64,000 nt of DNA, from contig UCHD01000021.1 in NCBI GenBank assembly GCA_900472175.1, positions 1 to 64,000 on the forward strand, in the 5' to 3' direction. The notes beneath the pieces are model-generated. The model did not search any database. It was not told the origin of the DNA and saw only the letters and a list, made by a program, of their open reading frames with translations. Positions 26,381 through 34,516 of this stretch are shown piece after piece. This DNA is from Hyphomicrobiales bacterium (lineage in GTDB: Bacteria > Pseudomonadota > Alphaproteobacteria > Rhizobiales > Rhizobiaceae). Position 1 is the first letter of the stretch. Each line of letters starts with the position of its first letter. The translations under genes were made by a program, and so were the position numbers.

Positions 26381-27171
26381 TCAAGCTAAACGATATCCAG
26401 GTCATCTTCGGCAAGGGAACGCCGCTGCAGAAGCAGGCGCTGAACGGTGTCAGCCTGACGGTCGAGGAAGGCACCTTCGTCACCGTCATCGGCTCCAATG
26501 GCGCCGGTAAATCCACAGTACTCGGCGTTCTTGCCGGCGACGTCATCCCGACCTCGGGCCAAGTCACCATCGGCAATCAGGACGTCACCCGCAAGGGTAC
26601 GGCCGCCCGTGCCGGGCTCGTCGCTCGCGTCTTCCAGGATCCGCTGGCAGGCAGCTGCGGCGCCCTGTCGATCGAGGAAAACCTGGCACTGGCCGCACGG
26701 CGCGGCGAAAGCCGCGGTCTCGCACCCGCACTCGGTCCGAAGCGCCGCGAACATTTTCGCGAGCGGATCGCCGAGCTGAACCTCGGCCTCGAAAACCGCA
26801 TGCGCGACCGCATGGACCTGCTCTCAGGCGGCCAGCGGCAGGCGGTCTCACTGGTCATGGCAACGCTTGCGGGCTCCGAAGTGCTGCTGCTCGACGAGCA
26901 TACCGCAGCGCTCGATCCCGGCATGGCCGAGTTCATCATGAACCTCACCCAGAAGATCGTCTCCGAGCGCAAGCTGACGGCGCTGATGGTCACCCATTCG
27001 ATGCGCCAGGCGCTCGATTTCGGTCACCGCACCATCATGCTGCATGCGGGCGAAGTGGTGCTCGACGTCTCCGGCGACAGCCGTAAGACGCTGCAGGTCG
27101 AAGACCTCATCGCCATGTTCCGCAAGATCCGCGGCCAGACGCTGGACGACGATGCGCTGTTGATCGGCTGA
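26377..27171 (+). CDS. ABC transporter ATP-binding protein (TrpZ-type)
   Basis: 264-aa ATPase. Walker A is GSNGAGKST and the signature is LSGGQRQAVSLVMA. Walker B is LLLDEHTAALDP, with His instead of the usual Pro after the catalytic Glu, a variant typical of this transporter class. The switch histidine is in MVTHSMRQAL. It ends the operon; its stop directly abuts the stop of the convergent LysE gene. Confidence 0.92.
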   Translation: MIKLNDIQVIFGKGTPLQKQALNGVSLTVEEGTFVTVIGSNGAGKSTVLGVLAGDVIPTSGQVTIGNQDVTRKGTAARAGLVARVFQDPLAGSCGALSIEENLALAARRGESRGLAPALGPKRREHFRERIAELNLGLENRMRDRMDLLSGGQRQAVSLVMATLAGSEVLLLDEHTAALDPGMAEFIMNLTQKIVSERKLTALMVTHSMRQALDFGHRTIMLHAGEVVLDVSGDSRKTLQVEDLIAMFRKIRGQTLDDDALLIG

Positions 27172-27813
27172 TCAGCGCGTCTGCGTGAACAGGATCTTCA
27201 CCGCAAAGATCGAAAAGACGCCGGCAAAGGTGTAATCGATGCCGCGCATGACGTTCTTGCGGCGCTGTAGCCAGCCGGACAGGCCGTCGGCGGTCAGGAT
27301 GACGAGTACATTGACCGGCATCGCCGCGACGATGAAGAAGAAACCGAGGAACAGAAGTTTTTGCGTCACGGCCGGATCATGGGCGGTGACGAACTGCGGC
27401 AGGAAGGTCATGAAGAAGATGATGACCTTCGGGTTGAGCAGGTTGACCCATAGTCCCGTCGAGATATTGGCCAGCGCCGATGCGCCGGTGTCATCGACCT
27501 TCTTGACGGTCAACGTCGATCCGTAGCGGATCGCCTGCACCGCCAGCCAGAACAGATAGGCAGCGCCGCCCGTCTTGAGGATCATGAAGGCGGTTGGCGA
27601 TGCGGTGATCAACGCCGAGATACCGAACGCGACCAGCAGCGTGTGCACGACGCAGCCAAGGCTGGTTCCGACGACAATGAAGAAGGCGGCCGATTTTCCC
27701 TGCGATAGCGCCCGGCTGATCGACAGCGTCATGTCGGGACCCGGCGTCGCCGCCAGCAACAGCGTTGCTGCGGTGAAAGCCAGAAGTGTCGGCAGGCTCG
27801 GCAGGAAATCCAT
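27172..27813 (-). CDS. LysE/RhtB family exporter
   Basis: 213-aa inner-membrane amino-acid exporter. It has about six spans, the family motif AATPGPDMTLSISRALSQGKSAAFFIVVGTSLG near the N-terminus and WVNLLNPKVIIFFMTFLPQFV in the middle. ATG 27813 begins MDFLPSLPTLLAF; the open frame extends far upstream across argG on the opposite strand, but that part is an antisense shadow. The substrate (homoserine, threonine, leucine or similar) cannot be assigned. One of three LysE-family genes in the window. Confidence 0.9.
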   Translation of the reverse strand: MDFLPSLPTLLAFTAATLLLAATPGPDMTLSISRALSQGKSAAFFIVVGTSLGCVVHTLLVAFGISALITASPTAFMILKTGGAAYLFWLAVQAIRYGSTLTVKKVDDTGASALANISTGLWVNLLNPKVIIFFMTFLPQFVTAHDPAVTQKLLFLGFFFIVAAMPVNVLVILTADGLSGWLQRRKNVMRGIDYTFAGVFSIFAVKILFTQTR

Positions 27814-28011
27814 GGGGCGCTCACGAGTTGAGGAAAGAAACGCTGATACTCCTGTAACACACCGTTTGCCAGTGGTTTTGCTTGCTTGCGTCGTTGTTGT
27901 GCTTGTGTCGGAAAACTTTCTGGCTAAAAGTGCCGCAGAATTTTTCTTGGGCGCGATCCCGCATTTTCCCGGACAAGCCCGCGTTTTCTCTGACAAGACG
28001 GACAGACAAAC

Positions 28012-29229
28012 ATGGCAAAGCAAGTGAAAAAGGTCGTACTCGCCTATTCCGGCGGTCTCGACACGTCGATCATCCTGAAATGGCTGCAGACCGAACTCGG
28101 CGCTGAGGTCGTGACCTTCACCGCCGATCTCGGCCAGGGCGAAGAGCTCGAGCCGGCCCGCAAGAAGGCCGAGATGATGGGCATCAAGGATATCTACATC
28201 CGCGATGTGCGCGAAGAATTCGTCAAGGATTTCGTCTTCCCGATGTTCCGCGCCAATGCCGTCTATGAAGGCGTCTACCTGCTCGGTACCTCGATCGCCC
28301 GCCCGCTGATTTCCAAGCACCTGATCGAAATCGCCCGCGAAACCGGCGCCGACGCAATTGCCCATGGCGCTACCGGCAAGGGCAACGACCAGGTTCGTTT
28401 CGAGCTTTCGGCCTACGCGCTGAACCCCGACATCAAGATCATCGCCCCTTGGCGCGACTGGTCGTTCAAGAGCCGTACCGATCTGCTCGCGTTTGCCGAA
28501 GCCCACCAGATCCCGGTCGCCAAGGACAAGAAGGGCGAAGCGCCGTTCTCCGTCGACGCCAACCTGTTGCACTCCTCGTCCGAGGGCAAGGTTCTGGAAG
28601 ATCCGGCTGTCGAAGCCCCGAACTACGTTTACATGCGCACCATCTCGCCGGAAGAGGCTCCGGATGTCGCAACCACCGTCAAGATCGGCTTCCGCAAGGG
28701 CGACGCCGTTTCGATCGACGGCAAGGAAATGAGCCCGGCCTCGATCCTGACCGCACTCAACGCACTCGGCCGCGACAACGGCATCGGCCGCCTCGATCTG
28801 GTCGAAAACCGCTTCGTCGGCATGAAGTCGCGTGGCGTCTATGAGACCCCCGGCGGCACGATCCTGCTTGCAGCGCACCGCGCCATTGAATCGATCACGC
28901 TCGACCGGGGTGCGGCCCACCTCAAGGACGACATCATGCCGCGCTACGCCGAGCTGATCTATTACGGCTTCTGGTTCTCGCCGGAACGCGAGATGCTGCA
29001 GGCGCTGATCGACAAGAGCCAGGAGCATGTCGAAGGTGAAGTGACGCTGAAGCTCTACAAGGGCAATGTCATGGTCACCGGCCGCGAGAGCGACAAGTCG
29101 CTCTACTCCGACAAGCTGGTCACCTTCGAGGACGACCAGGGTGCCTACGACCAAAAGGACGCCGCCGGCTTCATTAAGCTGAACGCGCTGCGCCTGCGCA
29201 CGCTGGCCGCCCGCAACCGCGACAAGTAA
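28012..29229 (+). CDS. argG: argininosuccinate synthase
   Basis: ATP-dependent ligase joining citrulline and aspartate in arginine synthesis. 405 aa. The ATP pyrophosphatase P-loop is AYSGGLDTS (residues 11-19). The citrulline/aspartate-binding blocks [19 protein letters not shown] and [25 protein letters not shown] are intact. ATG 28012 begins [15 protein letters not shown]. It is divergent from the LysE gene and followed by a strong terminator. Confidence 0.98.
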   Translation: MAKQVKKVVLAYSGGLDTSIILKWLQTELGAEVVTFTADLGQGEELEPARKKAEMMGIKDIYIRDVREEFVKDFVFPMFRANAVYEGVYLLGTSIARPLISKHLIEIARETGADAIAHGATGKGNDQVRFELSAYALNPDIKIIAPWRDWSFKSRTDLLAFAEAHQIPVAKDKKGEAPFSVDANLLHSSSEGKVLEDPAVEAPNYVYMRTISPEEAPDVATTVKIGFRKGDAVSIDGKEMSPASILTALNALGRDNGIGRLDLVENRFVGMKSRGVYETPGGTILLAAHRAIESITLDRGAAHLKDDIMPRYAELIYYGFWFSPEREMLQALIDKSQEHVEGEVTLKLYKGNVMVTGRESDKSLYSDKLVTFEDDQGAYDQKDAAGFIKLNALRLRTLAARNRDK

Positions 29230-29250
29230 GATCTGAGGTTTCCGATCCAG

Positions 29251-29282
29251 AAGCCCGCTTCCGCAAGGAGGCGGGCTTTTTC
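29251..29282 (+). terminator. terminator of argG
   Basis: AAGCCCGC (29251-29258) and GCGGGCTT form the stem around a 12-nt loop, followed by TTTTT. The T-run overlaps the stop codon region of the convergent MFS gene. Confidence 0.88.
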
Positions 29283-30486
29283 ATTTATTGGTATCGAGCA
29301 CCAGACGCCGCGTCGAAGCCTGGAACCAGACATAGCTGGCCACCGAGGTCAACAGCATCACCGGGATGATCACGCCGAAGGCGGTGAACGGTGTCCCGAG
29401 TAGGGCCGCTGCAAGCCCGCCAAGAAAGCCGCCGGCCATCTGGATGAAACCCATCATCGCCGATGCAGAGCCGGCAATGTGCGGGAAGGAATGCAGCGCG
29501 GCCGTGGTCATATGCGGAGTCAGGAAGGCAGTGCCGAAGGCCGAAAAGGCGATCGGTAGCATGACTGAAAGATAGGTCGGCTCGATGAAATGGACGGATA
29601 GAGCAATCATCAGCCCGCCCATGGCGCACAGGGCAAGCCCGACACGAACCGATCCTTCTCCGCCGAGTTTCGCCGCTGTCAGCTTGAGACAGACCGAACC
29701 TGAGAAATAGCAGCCGCTCTGCATCAGCATGCCGATCCCGAAAGCCGTCGGCGTCATGCCGACCCTGTCGATCAGGATGAAAGACAGCATGGTCGATTGC
29801 GCGTAGAGAGCACCGACCGAGCCGCCGAGTACGATGGCGGCGGCAACGAAACGGGGATCGAGGATGAGTTCGCCATAGGCCGACACAAGCGGACCCGGCC
29901 GGGCGCGACGGCGATCCGGCACCGTGGTTTCGCGCATGAAGACGATGACAGCGAAAATTGCGATCAGCCCGAACCCGATCAGCAGGAAGAAAATCGCCTG
30001 CCAGCCAAATACAGCCAGCGCCAAGCCGCCGAGAGTCGGCGCCATGGCCGGGCCGATGGCGAGCATGATGCCGATCAGGTTCATGATGCGCGATGCCTCG
30101 GCGCCTGTAAATTGATCCCGAACGATGGCGCGGGCAACAGTGATGCCGACGGAAGCGCCGATACCCTGGATCAGCCGCCCGGCCAGCAGCCAATCGACCG
30201 TCGGCGCAAAGGCGCAAACGAGGCTGCCAAGCAGATTGATACCGACGAAAGCCAGCGTCGCCTTTTTGCGGCCGAACGCATCCGACATCGGGCCGGCGAT
30301 CAGCTGGGCCACCGAGAAGCCGCCGAAATAGACCGACAACGTCAGCTTGATCATCGATTCCGTCGTGGCGAAGGCCTGAACCAGTTCCGGCATGGCCGGG
30401 GTGTAGATCGACATGGAGATCGGCCCAAGCGTCGCCAGCAAGGCGCCGAGCATGCTGGTCCGACGTTCGCTCATCCGCAGGCTCAT
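29281..30486 (-). CDS. MFS multidrug exporter, Bcr/CflA family
   Basis: 401-aa twelve-span proton antiporter of the DHA1 Bcr/CflA group. It has the motif A region GPMSDAFGRKKATL between spans 2 and 3, the early TLGPISMSIYTPAMPEL typical of Bcr proteins, and motif C-like GPAMAPTLGGL in span 5. It probably exports drugs or metabolites. ATG 30486 overlaps the marR stop (ATGA), so the pump is co-expressed with its likely repressor. The 3' end runs into the argG terminator. Confidence 0.92.
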   Translation of the reverse strand: MSLRMSERRTSMLGALLATLGPISMSIYTPAMPELVQAFATTESMIKLTLSVYFGGFSVAQLIAGPMSDAFGRKKATLAFVGINLLGSLVCAFAPTVDWLLAGRLIQGIGASVGITVARAIVRDQFTGAEASRIMNLIGIMLAIGPAMAPTLGGLALAVFGWQAIFFLLIGFGLIAIFAVIVFMRETTVPDRRRARPGPLVSAYGELILDPRFVAAAIVLGGSVGALYAQSTMLSFILIDRVGMTPTAFGIGMLMQSGCYFSGSVCLKLTAAKLGGEGSVRVGLALCAMGGLMIALSVHFIEPTYLSVMLPIAFSAFGTAFLTPHMTTAALHSFPHIAGSASAMMGFIQMAGGFLGGLAAALLGTPFTAFGVIIPVMLLTSVASYVWFQASTRRLVLDTNK

Positions 30487-30962
30487 TCGGAAACACTTTT
30501 CTTGTCGGAGGAAACAGAGCGGTCCAACTGGTGCAGATTTTCACGCAAATCCTTGAGGCTGACACGAAGGGCTTCGCGCCCGTCCGCATCGAGCCCTAAC
30601 GTCACCTGATCCATCAGGCCGCGGACTTCCCTGCGAATATCGAGAAGCAACGCATCAGCCTTGTCCGTGACGACGACATTTTTTGCCCGGCGGTCGCACG
30701 GATCGGGAACCCGCTCGACAAGGTCCAGACCTTCCAGGCGGTCAAGATAGGTGGAGAGCGTCATCGGCTCGATGCCCATCCTGATCGCGATATCGGCCTG
30801 CTTGATGCCCTCGGTTGCCGCCACCTGGATCAGCGCCCGGGCCTCGCCCGGAGTCACGCCCAGGGCCGACGCCGTGATGCGGCGGTCGAATGCACCGCGC
30901 AGCAGCCGAGACACATCGGTGAGCAACATGCCGATCGTATCGGTTTCCAATCTGACCGGCAT
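30483..30962 (-). CDS. MarR family transcriptional regulator
   Basis: 159-aa winged-helix regulator. The DNA-binding part is ARALIQVAATEGIKQADIAIRMGIEPMTLSTYLDRLEGLDLVERVPDPCDRRAKNVVVTDK, flanked by dimerisation helices. It is first in a two-gene operon with the Bcr/CflA pump, and a perfect inverted repeat lies just upstream (30984-30998), which fits autoregulation released by a pump substrate. ATG 30962 has AGAGG 8 nt upstream; a TTG at 31001 would cover the operator and is unlikely. Confidence 0.92.
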   Translation of the reverse strand: MPVRLETDTIGMLLTDVSRLLRGAFDRRITASALGVTPGEARALIQVAATEGIKQADIAIRMGIEPMTLSTYLDRLEGLDLVERVPDPCDRRAKNVVVTDKADALLLDIRREVRGLMDQVTLGLDADGREALRVSLKDLRENLHQLDRSVSSDKKSVSE

Positions 30963-30983
30963 GGCATTCGCCTCTGAGTGATC

Positions 30984-30998
30984 GTAAGCTTTACTTAC
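30984..30998. promoter_or_regulatory. candidate MarR operator
   Basis: GTAAG (30984-30988), 5-nt spacer, CTTAC (30994-30998): a perfect inverted repeat 22 bp upstream of the marR start, in AT-rich sequence. The spacing and position suit a MarR-family dimer; binding is inferred. Confidence 0.6.
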
Positions 30999-31204
30999 CA
31001 AGAGCTCGAGAAGCCGGCAAGTTCCACACGAAACTCAGTTGAGGCATTCAATAGTGGTAATAAACCGATCACAAAAATATCAATCAAAATCACCGGTTAT
31101 GACGATAGCGTGCATCGCGAATGCGTGAATTGAACGTGTTTACCAGCCGGGTGCAGAGTTCGCAGCGGGGGCAATCACGCTCCCGGCCTATTGGGAGAGA
31201 TAAT

Positions 31205-31468
31205 ATGTTCAAGACAATTTTCGCCACCACAATTCTCGTTGCCAGCCTTTCGGCTCCGGCCTTTGCCGCCGGCATGATGGCCTGCGATGACGCCTCGATC
31301 ATGAAGACGGAAGAGATGGCCAAGGGCATGACCGATCCGATGAAGAAGGATCAGATGATGATGGCCATGAAAGAAGTCGACAGCGCCAAGATGGCGATGA
31401 AGGACGGCAAGACCACCGAATGCTCCACGCATCTCGACAATGCTATGAAGGCAACCGAGGCCAAGTAA
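31205..31468 (+). CDS. small secreted methionine-rich protein
   Basis: 87-aa protein of unknown function. The signal peptide is FKTIFATTILVASLSAPAFA. The mature part of about 64 residues contains 13 methionines, many in MxxM or MMM arrangements (GMMACDD, KKDQMMMAMKE), two cysteines and many Lys/Asp/Glu residues, and is predicted to be helical. Metal (copper) binding is a possible reading of the Met pattern, but it is only an inference. GGGAGAG lies about 7 nt upstream of ATG 31205. A hairpin follows the gene. Confidence 0.8.
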   Translation: MFKTIFATTILVASLSAPAFAAGMMACDDASIMKTEEMAKGMTDPMKKDQMMMAMKEVDSAKMAMKDGKTTECSTHLDNAMKATEAK

Positions 31469-31488
31469 GCCTCGCTGTTTTTCGCGCG

Positions 31489-31510
31489 GCAGGGCCTGAC
31501 TTGGCTCTGC
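31489..31510 (+). terminator. hairpin after the Met-rich protein gene
   Basis: GCAGGGCC (31489-31496) pairs with GGCTCTGC (31503-31510) with one G-U pair, extended by CGCG/CGCG outside. It is followed by GTCTTG only, so it is a weak terminator candidate. Confidence 0.45.
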
Positions 31511-31571
31511 CCGCGTCTTGACGGAATCATCCGCGCAAGGTCGAATGGATCTTCACGCGCGAGGAGATTCC

Positions 31572-32213
31572 ATGACGCAGACCCTGCTTTTCGGCGCCTT
31601 TCTGGCCGCCCTTCTTTATGTGCTCATTCCTGGCCCCGCATTCCTCGCTCTTCTCGGTATTGGCGCAGGCCAAGGCCGCAAGGCAGGGGCGATGTTCATG
31701 GGCGGGCATCTGGCAGGCGATCTGCTCTGGTCTACGCTGGCTTTGGTCGCAATTGTCGGCGCCAAGACGATCGGCAGTACGGTTTTCGACATTCTCGGCC
31801 TGCTCTGCGGCTTCTATCTCGCCTGGATCGGCTGGAATGCGCTTCGAGCCAAGCCGCGTGGCGAAAACCGGCCCCTGATGACCGTCGAGCGGCCTTATCG
31901 CCGTGGCCTGATCTTCGGCCTGACCAACCCGAAGGGTTACCCGGTGGCGCTGGCGACGTTTACGGCGCTGCTCGCCGGATCTTCCAACGCGCTTGATTTT
32001 CACGCGCTACCGGCGTTGCTGGCCGTTTCCTTCCTCGGCTTTCTGGTCGCCGATATCATTCTGATCGGTATCATCGGCGCCTCCGTGGTGCGGCGCTTCT
32101 ACCGCCGCCATGAACTGGCGATCGTGCGTCTGTCTGGCGTGCTGTTCATGGGCTTTGCCGTGCAGGCCGTCTGGCATGCAGCGCCCGGACTACTCGGGCT
32201 GCGCAAGCCTTGA
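31572..32213 (+). CDS. LysE/RhtB family exporter
   Basis: 213-aa inner-membrane exporter. Motifs are LIPGPAFLALLGIGAGQGRKAGAMFMGGHLAGD at the N-terminus and FGLTNPKGYPVALATFTALL in the centre, with about six spans. ATG 31572 is preceded by GAGGAG 6 nt upstream; the open frame further upstream starts without one. Amino-acid export is inferred from the family. It stands alone between the Met-rich protein gene and the M3 peptidase gene. Confidence 0.88.
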   Translation: MTQTLLFGAFLAALLYVLIPGPAFLALLGIGAGQGRKAGAMFMGGHLAGDLLWSTLALVAIVGAKTIGSTVFDILGLLCGFYLAWIGWNALRAKPRGENRPLMTVERPYRRGLIFGLTNPKGYPVALATFTALLAGSSNALDFHALPALLAVSFLGFLVADIILIGIIGASVVRRFYRRHELAIVRLSGVLFMGFAVQAVWHAAPGLLGLRKP

Positions 32214-32327
32214 ACCGCCGCTATTCAGCGCCCACCTGACAATCTTGATAATTTCCACAATCGCTGCCGAAAACTGGAAGCAGCACCCGCTATTGGCGGG
32301 ACAGACCGGAATGCGAAAGGACTGCCT

Positions 32328-34415
32328 ATGACGTCGAGCCCCACGCTGAACCCCGCCATCACCGACTGGAACGGCCCGAACGGGCTGCCACGCTTCGAGG
32401 CGGTCAGCGACAGCGATTTTGCAGCATCCTTCGAGGCGGCCCTTGCCGGACACGAGGCCGAGATCAACGAAATTGCCGGGAATCCGGCCGCGCCAACATT
32501 TGAAAACACCATTGTCGCGCTCGAGACCGCCGGCGATGCGCTGTCGCGGGTCTCGTCGCTGTTCTGGAACCGTGCCGGCGCCCACACCAACGACGCCATT
32601 CAGGCATTGGAGCGGGATATCTCGCCAAAGATGTCACGGCATTATTCGAAAATCGGCATGAATGCGGCGCTGTTCCAGCGCATCGACCAGCTCTGGGAGA
32701 AGCGTGAAAGCCTCGGCCTCACACTGGAGCAAATCCGGGTATTGGAGCGCCACTGGAAGGGGTTCGTCAAATCCGGCGCCAAACTACCGAAGCCCGAACA
32801 GGAGACCCTGGCCGGGATCAACGAAAAGCTCGCCGGTCTCAGCACCCGGTTCGGCCAGAACGTGCTGGCCGACGAAAAGGGTTGGTCGCTCATTCTGTCC
32901 GATGGGCCGGAACTCGACGGCCTTCCGGATTTTCTCAAGGACGCCATGGCATCGGCAGCGCGTGAAGGCGGCGAAGACGGCAAATACGCCGTGACACTGT
33001 CGCGCTCGATCATCGAGCCCTTCCTGACGTTTTCCGAACGCCGGGACCTGCGCGAACAATCTTTCAAGGCCTGGGTCGCTCGCGGCGAAAATCCGGGCGA
33101 GACAGACAATCGCGGCGTCATCCGCGAAACGCTGGCGTTGCGTAGCGAGGTCGCCAGACTGCTCGGCTACGGCAACTTCGCCGAAATGAAGCTCGATAAC
33201 ACGATGGCAAAGACCCCTGCTGCCGTAAACGAACTCCTGCGCACCGTCTGGGCAAAGGCCGTCAAGCGCGCCCGCGAGGAAGAAGCCGATATCGCAAACA
33301 TGATTGCCGAAGACGGCAAGAACCATGACGTCATGCCCTGGGACTGGCGCTTCTATTCCGAGCGCATCCGGGCGCAAAAATTCAATTTCTCCGAGGCGGA
33401 GCTGAAGCCTTATTTGCAGCTCGAAAAGATCATCGACGCCTGCTTCGATGTTGCCAACCGGCTCTTCGGCATTCGCGCGGTCGAGAAGAAGGGCATCACC
33501 GCCTACCATCCGGATGTGCGCGTCTTCGAAATCCGCGATGCCGGTAACACGCTCATCGCACTCTTCCTCGGCGACTATTTTGCTCGCAGCTCGAAGCGGT
33601 CCGGCGCCTGGATGAGCGCGTTCCAGTCGCAGCACAAGCTGCCGCTGAAGAACGGAAAAACCGGTGAAATCCCGATCATTTACAATGTCTGCAACTTCGC
33701 AAAACCGGCGGAAGGCAAACCGGCGCTGCTGTCGCTCGACGATGCCCGCACGCTATTCCACGAATTCGGCCACGCCCTGCACGGCATGCTGTCGGACGTG
33801 ACCTATCCATCGGTATCGGGCACATCCGTATCGCGCGACTTCGTCGAACTGCCCTCGCAGCTCTACGAACACTGGCTGACGGTGCCTGCGATCCTCAAGC
33901 AATATGCCGTGCATTTCGAAACCGGCGAGGCGATGCCGCAAGCCCTGCTCGACAAGGTTCTGGCCGCACGCACCTTCAACGCCGGGTTCAACACGGTCGA
34001 ATTCACCTCCTCGGCGATCGTCGACATGGAATTCCACACCCGCGGCCCGATCGACGATCCGATGGCGCTTCAGGCAGAGATCTTGGGCGAACTTGGCATC
34101 CCGAAGTCGCTGGTCATGCGCCACGCCTCGCCGCATTTCCAGCACATCTTCGCCGGCGGCTATTCGGCGGGCTACTATTCCTACATGTGGTCGGAAGTGC
34201 TCGATGCCGACGCCTTCGCCGCCTTTGAGGAAACCGGCGATGCGTTCAATGCGGCGATGGCAGGCAAGCTGAAGGACCACATCTATTCCGTTGGTGGCTC
34301 GATCGACCCGGAAGACGCCTACAAGGCCTTCCGTGGCAAGATGCCAAGCCCGGATGCGATGCTGGCCAAGAAGGGCCTTGCGGTCACGGAGGAACTTTCG
34401 GGTTCCGACGCGTGA
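32328..34415 (+). CDS. M3 family metallopeptidase (oligopeptidase A / dipeptidyl carboxypeptidase type)
   Basis: 695-aa zinc peptidase degrading short peptides in the cytosol. The metal site HEFGH is at residues 478-482, with the downstream Glu in the FVELPSQLYEHW block and the YSAGYYSYMWSEVLDAD C-terminal signature. No signal peptide is present. The sequence is closest in layout to Dcp/OpdA proteins; which specificity applies is not decided by sequence alone. AAAGGA lies 6 nt before ATG 32328. Confidence 0.93.
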   Translation: MTSSPTLNPAITDWNGPNGLPRFEAVSDSDFAASFEAALAGHEAEINEIAGNPAAPTFENTIVALETAGDALSRVSSLFWNRAGAHTNDAIQALERDISPKMSRHYSKIGMNAALFQRIDQLWEKRESLGLTLEQIRVLERHWKGFVKSGAKLPKPEQETLAGINEKLAGLSTRFGQNVLADEKGWSLILSDGPELDGLPDFLKDAMASAAREGGEDGKYAVTLSRSIIEPFLTFSERRDLREQSFKAWVARGENPGETDNRGVIRETLALRSEVARLLGYGNFAEMKLDNTMAKTPAAVNELLRTVWAKAVKRAREEEADIANMIAEDGKNHDVMPWDWRFYSERIRAQKFNFSEAELKPYLQLEKIIDACFDVANRLFGIRAVEKKGITAYHPDVRVFEIRDAGNTLIALFLGDYFARSSKRSGAWMSAFQSQHKLPLKNGKTGEIPIIYNVCNFAKPAEGKPALLSLDDARTLFHEFGHALHGMLSDVTYPSVSGTSVSRDFVELPSQLYEHWLTVPAILKQYAVHFETGEAMPQALLDKVLAARTFNAGFNTVEFTSSAIVDMEFHTRGPIDDPMALQAEILGELGIPKSLVMRHASPHFQHIFAGGYSAGYYSYMWSEVLDADAFAAFEETGDAFNAAMAGKLKDHIYSVGGSIDPEDAYKAFRGKMPSPDAMLAKKGLAVTEELSGSDA

Positions 34416-34466
34416 GGGGTCGTAGTCACGGAACTGTCGCCAAACCGTTGGAATAGATTCATCCAA

Positions 34467-34484
34467 CTGTAAACGAACTGACAT
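34467..34484 (+). promoter_or_regulatory. candidate Pho box before phoD
   Basis: Two 7-nt half-sites, CTGTAAA (34467-34473) and CTGACAT (34478-34484), are spaced 11 bp apart. They match the rhizobial PhoB consensus CTGTCAT-N4-CTGTCAT at 5/7 and 6/7 positions. The pair lies about 33 bp upstream of the phoD start. Confidence 0.6.
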
Positions 34485-34516
34485 CGCTTTCACCAAAGGT
34501 CCGGCTCGGGTTTCAC

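Noticed and set aside
27814-29154. Minus-strand open frame continuous with the LysE gene, running the full length of argG (660 residues in total)
   Set aside because: The part over argG is the antisense of a conserved gene, rich in Asp/Gly/Val as expected for a shadow frame. The LysE protein starts at 27813.
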